Source of the DNA: Symsagittifera roscoffensis
Lineage: Eukaryota > Xenacoelomorpha > Acoela > Convolutidae
Assembly (NCBI RefSeq): GCF_963678635.1
Contig: NC_087068.1
Coordinates: 44,187,013 to 44,251,012 of the forward strand
Length of the DNA: 64,000 nt
Direction of reading: 5' to 3'
Part shown: positions 59,729 through 64,000 of the stretch, piece after piece
Layout of the letters: the number at the start of each line of letters is the position of its first letter
Position numbering within the stretch: the stretch's first letter is position 1
Position numbers and translations under genes: made by a program
Notes under the pieces: model-generated
Told to the model about the DNA's origin: nothing
Database searches by the model: none
Seen by the model: only the letters and a program-made list of their open reading frames with translations

Positions 59729-59934
59729 CAGGGGCGGATTTAAGGGGGGACGCAAAATATTCAAATTTTGAAGGGGAGAGCCCGCCGAAAAAACGCAATT
59801 TTTTTGGGCAAAACTGTCAAAAAGGTGCCTAAAAACGCCTTTTTTGGACTGCCTTTTCAGCAATTCGTCTGGCGAGCTTTCGAAAAGTTTTGGGAAGATC
59901 CCCCCCCCCCGAGAAAATGCTAGATATGCGCCTG
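59729..59934. mobile_element. hAT-like MITE with 8-bp target duplication
   Basis: 206 bp starting CAGGGGCGGATTTAAGGGGG and ending CCCCCCGAGAAAATGC ... ATATGCGCCTG, so the ends are imperfect inverted repeats of CAGG(G)GCG type. It is flanked by GAGAGCTT (59721-59728) and GAGAGTTT (59935-59942), an 8-bp direct repeat with one mismatch, as hAT transposases make. It is non-coding. Confidence 0.75.
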
Positions 59935-60061
59935 GAGAGTTTGGTTTAAGTGTGAAGATAAACTGAAGACAAAATAAGACGCTACGCCAATTTAATCTCA
60001 ATAAACACATAATTTTCCATATACTTTATAGTTGAAAATTTCATCCAATTCAATCAATAAC

Positions 60062-60385
60062 TTAAGCTAAATCGTCAATTTTACTGAGCGGTTCCCATAG
60101 ATAGTCCAGTTCTTGTAGCAACGCCCCTTTACTATCTTCAACTTCAACTTTTCGCCTTTTGATCTGCTTTCCAGCATCTTCGTTCAAACTAGCCAAATAC
60201 GATTCAGCTATAGACGCAGTTTGCATTGAACTAGTCGCACTGTTTTCTTCGTTGATAACTGAATTTGCAACTGCAGTTTTGAATTTCTGGATACTCATGA
60301 TCCGCTCCTCGATGCTGTCTTTCGTGATTAGTCGGTACACTGTGACAGTTTTGGTTTGCCCGATTCTGTGGGTACGATCCATCGC
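60062..60385 (-). CDS. BTAF1: BTAF1-like terminal exon
   Basis: 107 codons plus stop (TAA at 60062). It begins [20 protein letters not shown] (helicase motif VI with the arginine finger region), then [20 protein letters not shown], matching the BTAF1 tail, and ends [12 protein letters not shown] ... KIDDLA. Acceptor TTTCAG, phase 0. Confidence 0.93.
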   Translation of the reverse strand, partial: AMDRTHRIGQTKTVTVYRLITKDSIEERIMSIQKFKTAVANSVINEENSATSSMQTASIAESYLASLNEDAGKQIKRRKVEVEDSKGALLQELDYLWEPLSKIDDLA

Positions 60386-63300
60386 CTGAAATCATCGCAA
60401 TGAGTCAGATTATACGTAAACTAAATTTCAAGTTTTTTGTGCTTTGCATATTAATCATTCAAGCTTGTTGACAAAGTGAATCGTGAAAACATATATACAA
60501 TGTTTTTTAATCAAAACAGTAAGCTTTTTTTAGGTCAAAACATTTAAAAAAAAAACTATTTCAGAGGAGCACTTGCTTTCGATCAGATTGCAAACTTTAT
60601 TAAAAAGAACGAAAAAAATAACCCCCTTCTATAAAAATAAACCTCATCTTTAAGTCAAAGCCACTCCTTGGTCATTTGCCAACCTGTAAATCCTTCACAG
60701 GATTGAAGTCATGCTCTACAAAGACAACGGTATCTGCTCCTGTCAAATTCAAGCCCACCCCTCCCACTGCAGTAGTTGAAAGAAGGAGGTCAAATGTCGG
60801 GTCACCGTTGAACTTCTTCACCACGCCCATTCTCTCAGCTGGCGTCAAGCTTCCGTCCAGAATCAACAAGTTCAAAAACTTGAACTCTTTCTCCAAAACT
60901 TTCTCTCTAACTAATTTCATAGTGGCTTTGATTTGAAAAAACATAAGGACTCTATGTCGATTGAATCTTTCGTTCGAAAATATACTCGACAATAACTCGG
61001 AAAGTGCTTCCATTTTTCCTGAAGCTATGTTATAGCGCGGGTTCAATAGTGTGGGATCATTGCAGATTTGAAGTAAAATTTGCATTAGTTTTAATGAAGA
61101 AGTCTTTTCGGAACAGGTTGTTTTGAATTTATTTTCCGTTTTCTCGTATAGATCTTTTTGCTGTTGACTCATTGTGCAATAGATATCTTGAATGACTTTA
61201 GGCGGAAGTTCTTTGAGAACCGATTCTTTCTCTCTTCGTAAAATTAAAGGCAGCACTTTCGCGTGTAACTGTTTCAAAGCTTGCGAATTACGTTCCAAAG
61301 TTTTACTCGACTTGTTCAATGTCTCTTCATTTTTGTTCAAATTTTTCGAAAAATAAGATTTGAAGTGCTCAATTGAGCCCAAATATGAGGGTACCAAAAA
61401 CTCGAACAACGTCCATAATTCACAGAGGCTGTTTTGAATTGGGGTTCCTGTAAGAACTAACCTATGTTTTCCTCTTAGCCTCTGAATGGCTAAAAAAGTT
61501 TTGCTCAGTCTATTTTTTATCACGTGACCCTCGTCGAGTATTATGTAATCGTATTCGTGACTGGAAAATTGTTCAATATCTGATCGCAGTATATCGTATG
61601 AAGTTATTCGAACAATATACGAACAGGACTGTTCTGTATTTGAAATCGATTTCCGTTTATCAATGCAGTCTATAATTAATTTTGGACAAAACTTTTGAAT
61701 TTCGTGGTTCCAATGGTGGATCAAACTTTTTGGACACACAACAAGACTACATATAGGTTTTCTTTTTTCGATCACCTGATTTTTGTTATACATGACGTGA
61801 CTAACTTTTTCGGTCACAAGATTTTTGCTTTTGACCACGTGATTTTCCATTTGTTCTGCTAGGACGCAGATGCACATAAGAGTCTTTCCTAATCCAAGGT
61901 CATCGGCTAGAATTCCGTTCAGGTTGTAATTTCTGAGAAACTGCAGCCAAGAAACGCCTTCCTTCTGGTACGAGCGAAGATTAACTGTGATCGATTTGGA
62001 TATTTTTGGAGTCGCGAATGCCTACAAACAATCAAAAAGGTGAAAAAACATCGAATATTTGTCAATTCTATTTCTATCAGAGCCTTGGATTGCACAGTCC
62101 AAGGCTCATTAGAACCCATTCTGAAAAATTTCGTACTCCTTAGCTAGCTCTTAATAGTGAGAGAACTACAACAAGAAAAGTATCGACATCTAAATTCAAG
62201 TCCCCTTTTAGAGCTGAAAATAACGACATGCCTCAACGCGATGACTCGTAGTTTTCTCTAATCTGAGCAAAGACAATAATCTTATGCAACTATGCGTTAT
62301 TTCAAGTAAAAACCGGAAAATCTAAGCTCACCTTGGGAGCTATGGAATCTTACCTTAACGATGTGATTGCCGATATTGAATGAAAATAGTGGACGATATG
62401 GCGGAAAAAAGGATCTAGCACTTCTGACTACAAGAAGAAAAGCACAAAGCAACTGTGACACAGAGGCAAAAATGACTTGCGATACAAAAATGAATGACTG
62501 TGATTAAAATCAAAAGAAAAAGCAAAAAAGACCCCGAACAAAATTACCAGCACCATTAGAAATTTTACACGGAGCTTTCGGGACGCTAAAAAAATTAAAG
62601 TAAAATTTTCCAAAAAGTTAATCTGCAGAAACTAAGCCGGCAAAAATAAGCAGACAGACAAAACTCTAAAAGAGCCAAAATTTTTCGGCTTGGAATCGAA
62701 CTCCCGAGCTTTGTTGACAAGCATGGGTGTTAAATCAACTTAGAAGAAAGCTGAACCTTCAATAAATAGGGCTACGGGAATTAAGCTGACAAAAGTAAGC
62801 AGATGGACGATAGTCCGGAAAAGCACAAAAAGCACGAAGTTTGTAAAAAAAAACTGGTCCCGGTCAAATTGGAACGCAAGCCTTTGCCGTCTCAAGCAGG
62901 TGTGTTATCTCTGCGCCACCTGCGCCAGTTTGATTGTTTGAATTGATATATTTATAATAAAGGGAGTATATGTGTGAGTCCAGGATCCAGGATGTAAGTC
63001 CTGTGAACATAGTTATTAACGGGAAAAAAAGTCTAGCGTTCGATTGCAATACCCTTGCTTATCGCAAGGGTAATGATGATAATCAATTCATATCTGTGGG
63101 GGAAATAGCAAAATACCGTGTGATTAACTATCTTTTTCCTGGGTTTCGACTCAGCCCTAAGCAAGGAACACGGAATGTTCTGGTCCTCCAACTACTAGCC
63201 TCTCGATTAAAACGCAACTCCTCTGTTCTACTCAACAGTTTTTACGTCAAATTGCGCATTAAAACTTGAACTCTTTCAGATTCGGAAAGAAAGAATTTAT

Positions 63301-64000
63301 TTCTCCATAATTGTAAATATATTTCAATTTATAACATCAATCAAAATAAACACATACACAAAATGAAGAAGTTAGATAACAGACAAGCATTTCTAATGAG
63401 AATCTAACCATGTTTGGTTTATAAACAATAAATAAACTATCAATAAGAGGAAAATTTTTTTTCTTTGTTATCTATATTAACTTTTCCTAATTTAGCAAAA
63501 AACAAAAACAATGAACTATCTATTGTTCTTAATGTGCAGTTAGAAATACTGTACACAATTTGAGAATATTATTCATAATTTCAAAAAACTACAATTTTGA
63601 AAAAAAAATCGCGATTTCTCGAAAACTACCGAGAGTTGGAACGTCATGTTTCGCGCCCAAACTTCGAAGTTTAAACCATGGCCTGGTACAAATTCAATAA
63701 GTGTACGAGAAAAGAAAGTTTGCAAACCTGATTGTTGATCAGCTTAGATAGAAACTCTGAACTTTCTTCATACGCTCGAAGCATCAATTCAGACCCCATT
63801 ATTGCACGGCTAAAAATTCCTTTATCGACCGTATGTGAACTTTCACAGTCGACCACATTAACAGCTTTGTGCAAAATTAGTCCAAAAATCCTCGATGCCA
63901 GACATCTAACTTGGTTATCGTAACTCGTGATCGACTTCAAAACGGGCGCGACAAAGGATACAATCAAACGAGAATAGTCAAAAATTGTGCCGGCACTGCT
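60062..64000 (-). CDS. BTAF1: BTAF1/Mot1-like SNF2 ATPase gene, 3' part
   Basis: 3' end of a TBP-associated Swi2/Snf2 ATPase, which removes TBP from promoters using ATP. Exons (5' to 3'): 63728 to beyond 64000, 60684-62021, 60062-60385, all joined in phase 0 with GT-AG introns. The DEGH box, the end of the HEAT region running into the ATPase and the tail with QKFK ... [10 protein letters not shown] identify BTAF1 rather than other SNF2 proteins. The N-terminal HEAT repeats lie outside the window. Confidence 0.93.
60386..60683 (-). other. BTAF1-like intron
   Basis: 298-bp intron with donor GTTGGC and acceptor GATTTCAG. Nothing else in it. Confidence 0.85.
60684..62021 (-). CDS. BTAF1: BTAF1-like SNF2 ATPase exon
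   Basis: 446 codons in phase 0/0, the core ATPase. In order: [15 protein letters not shown] (Q motif region, 15-29), DDLGLGKT (Walker A, 40-47), [12 protein letters not shown] (Ia), [15 protein letters not shown] (motif II, with DEGH as in BTAF1/Mot1), [16 protein letters not shown] (III), [13 protein letters not shown] (IV), [19 protein letters not shown] (V) and [11 protein letters not shown]. The acceptor is TTTGTAG. The first in-frame Met is inside Walker A, so the exon must extend upstream of it, as called here. Confidence 0.95.
62625..62945 (-). repeat. Two adjacent tRNA-derived SINE copies
   Basis: The copies lie at about 62625-62740 and 62775-62945. The second has a clear head on the minus strand (GGCGCAGGTGGCGCAGAGAT, then CTGCTTGAGACGGCAAAGGC and CGTTCCAATTTGACC). 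Both have bodies with GCCGGC/AGCTGAC plus AAAAGTAAGCAGA phrases matching the other copies. Confidence 0.65.
63018..63072 (+). repeat. Hairpin motif shared with 59505-59560
   Basis: TACCCTTGC, a 5-base loop and GCAAGGGTA form a perfect 9-bp stem, preceded by AACGGGAAAAAAAGTCTAG. A related stem (TCGCTTGC/GCAAGCG) is at about 47907-47930. Confidence 0.7.
63728..64000 (-). CDS. BTAF1: BTAF1-like exon before the ATPase (partial)
   Basis: Open to the window edge. It encodes [20 protein letters not shown], then [18 protein letters not shown] and the end [12 protein letters not shown] before the donor GTTTGC. The last residues align with the FLEQLLDG segment just before the BTAF1 ATPase, and the upstream part looks like a HEAT helix pair. 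Joins in phase 0 to the ATPase exon. Confidence 0.85.

Larger units (their letters stand above)
62022..63727 (-). other. BTAF1-like intron with SINE copies
   Basis: 1.7-kb intron with donor GTTTGC and acceptor TTTGTAG. It contains two SINE copies (62625-62945), a hairpin motif at about 63018-63072, and otherwise AT-rich sequence without genes. Confidence 0.75.

Overview
The window is eukaryotic and almost certainly from an invertebrate animal. It is AT-rich, its genes are split into short exons by long introns, and much of the rest is repeats and mobile elements. I reconstructed three host genes from protein-family recognition and splice phase. I cannot name the species.

Left half, + strand: a complete ENOSF1-like (L-fuconate dehydratase type, enolase superfamily) gene runs from 3586 to 30607. 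It has eight exons coding for about 442 aa, close to the length of the human protein as I recall it. All expected catalytic residues are present. Intron 1 (6.5 kb) holds a candidate inverted-repeat DNA transposon enclosing a ~390-bp palindrome. Intron 3 holds a ~6.2-kb Ty3/gypsy-type LTR retrotransposon in the same orientation as the gene. Introns 5/6 hold a ~3.9-kb direct tandem duplication that copied exon 6 with its flanks. The exon is asymmetric in phase, so only one copy can be used per mRNA.

Middle, - strand, tail-to-tail with ENOSF1: an SPG7/paraplegin-like m-AAA protease gene (48741 down to 32604). Its exons give the AAA+ domain (Walker A, Walker B) and the M41 protease domain (HEAGH). 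The last three exons sit in a 4.4-kb tandem duplication, so the gene has two complete 3' ends coding for the same C-terminus. Two introns appear to be GC-AG. The N-terminal third (targeting, intermembrane and membrane segments) was not found.

Right part: 48.7-55.7 kb is repeat-dominated, with degenerate satellites, foldback elements and tRNA-derived SINEs. At 55.7-59.4 kb there is a GC-rich non-LTR retrotransposon. Its N-terminal ORF carries a 2A-like GDIESNPGP motif and a chromo-barrel-like segment. Its second ORF carries a reverse transcriptase and a C-terminal zinc knuckle plus PD-(D/E)XK nuclease of the R2/REL type. The ORFs are separated by an apparent single-base frameshift. At 59.7 kb is a small hAT-like MITE with an 8-bp target duplication. 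From 60062 to the window end, - strand, lies the 3' part of a BTAF1/Mot1-like SNF2 ATPase gene.

The most interesting items are the retrotransposon architecture (2A + chromo barrel + REL-type RT), the mutually exclusive exon pair in ENOSF1, and the duplicated SPG7 3' end. Two near-identical tandem duplications of similar size lie in neighbouring genes. They could be real recent duplications or uncollapsed haplotypes in the assembly, which needs a read-depth check.
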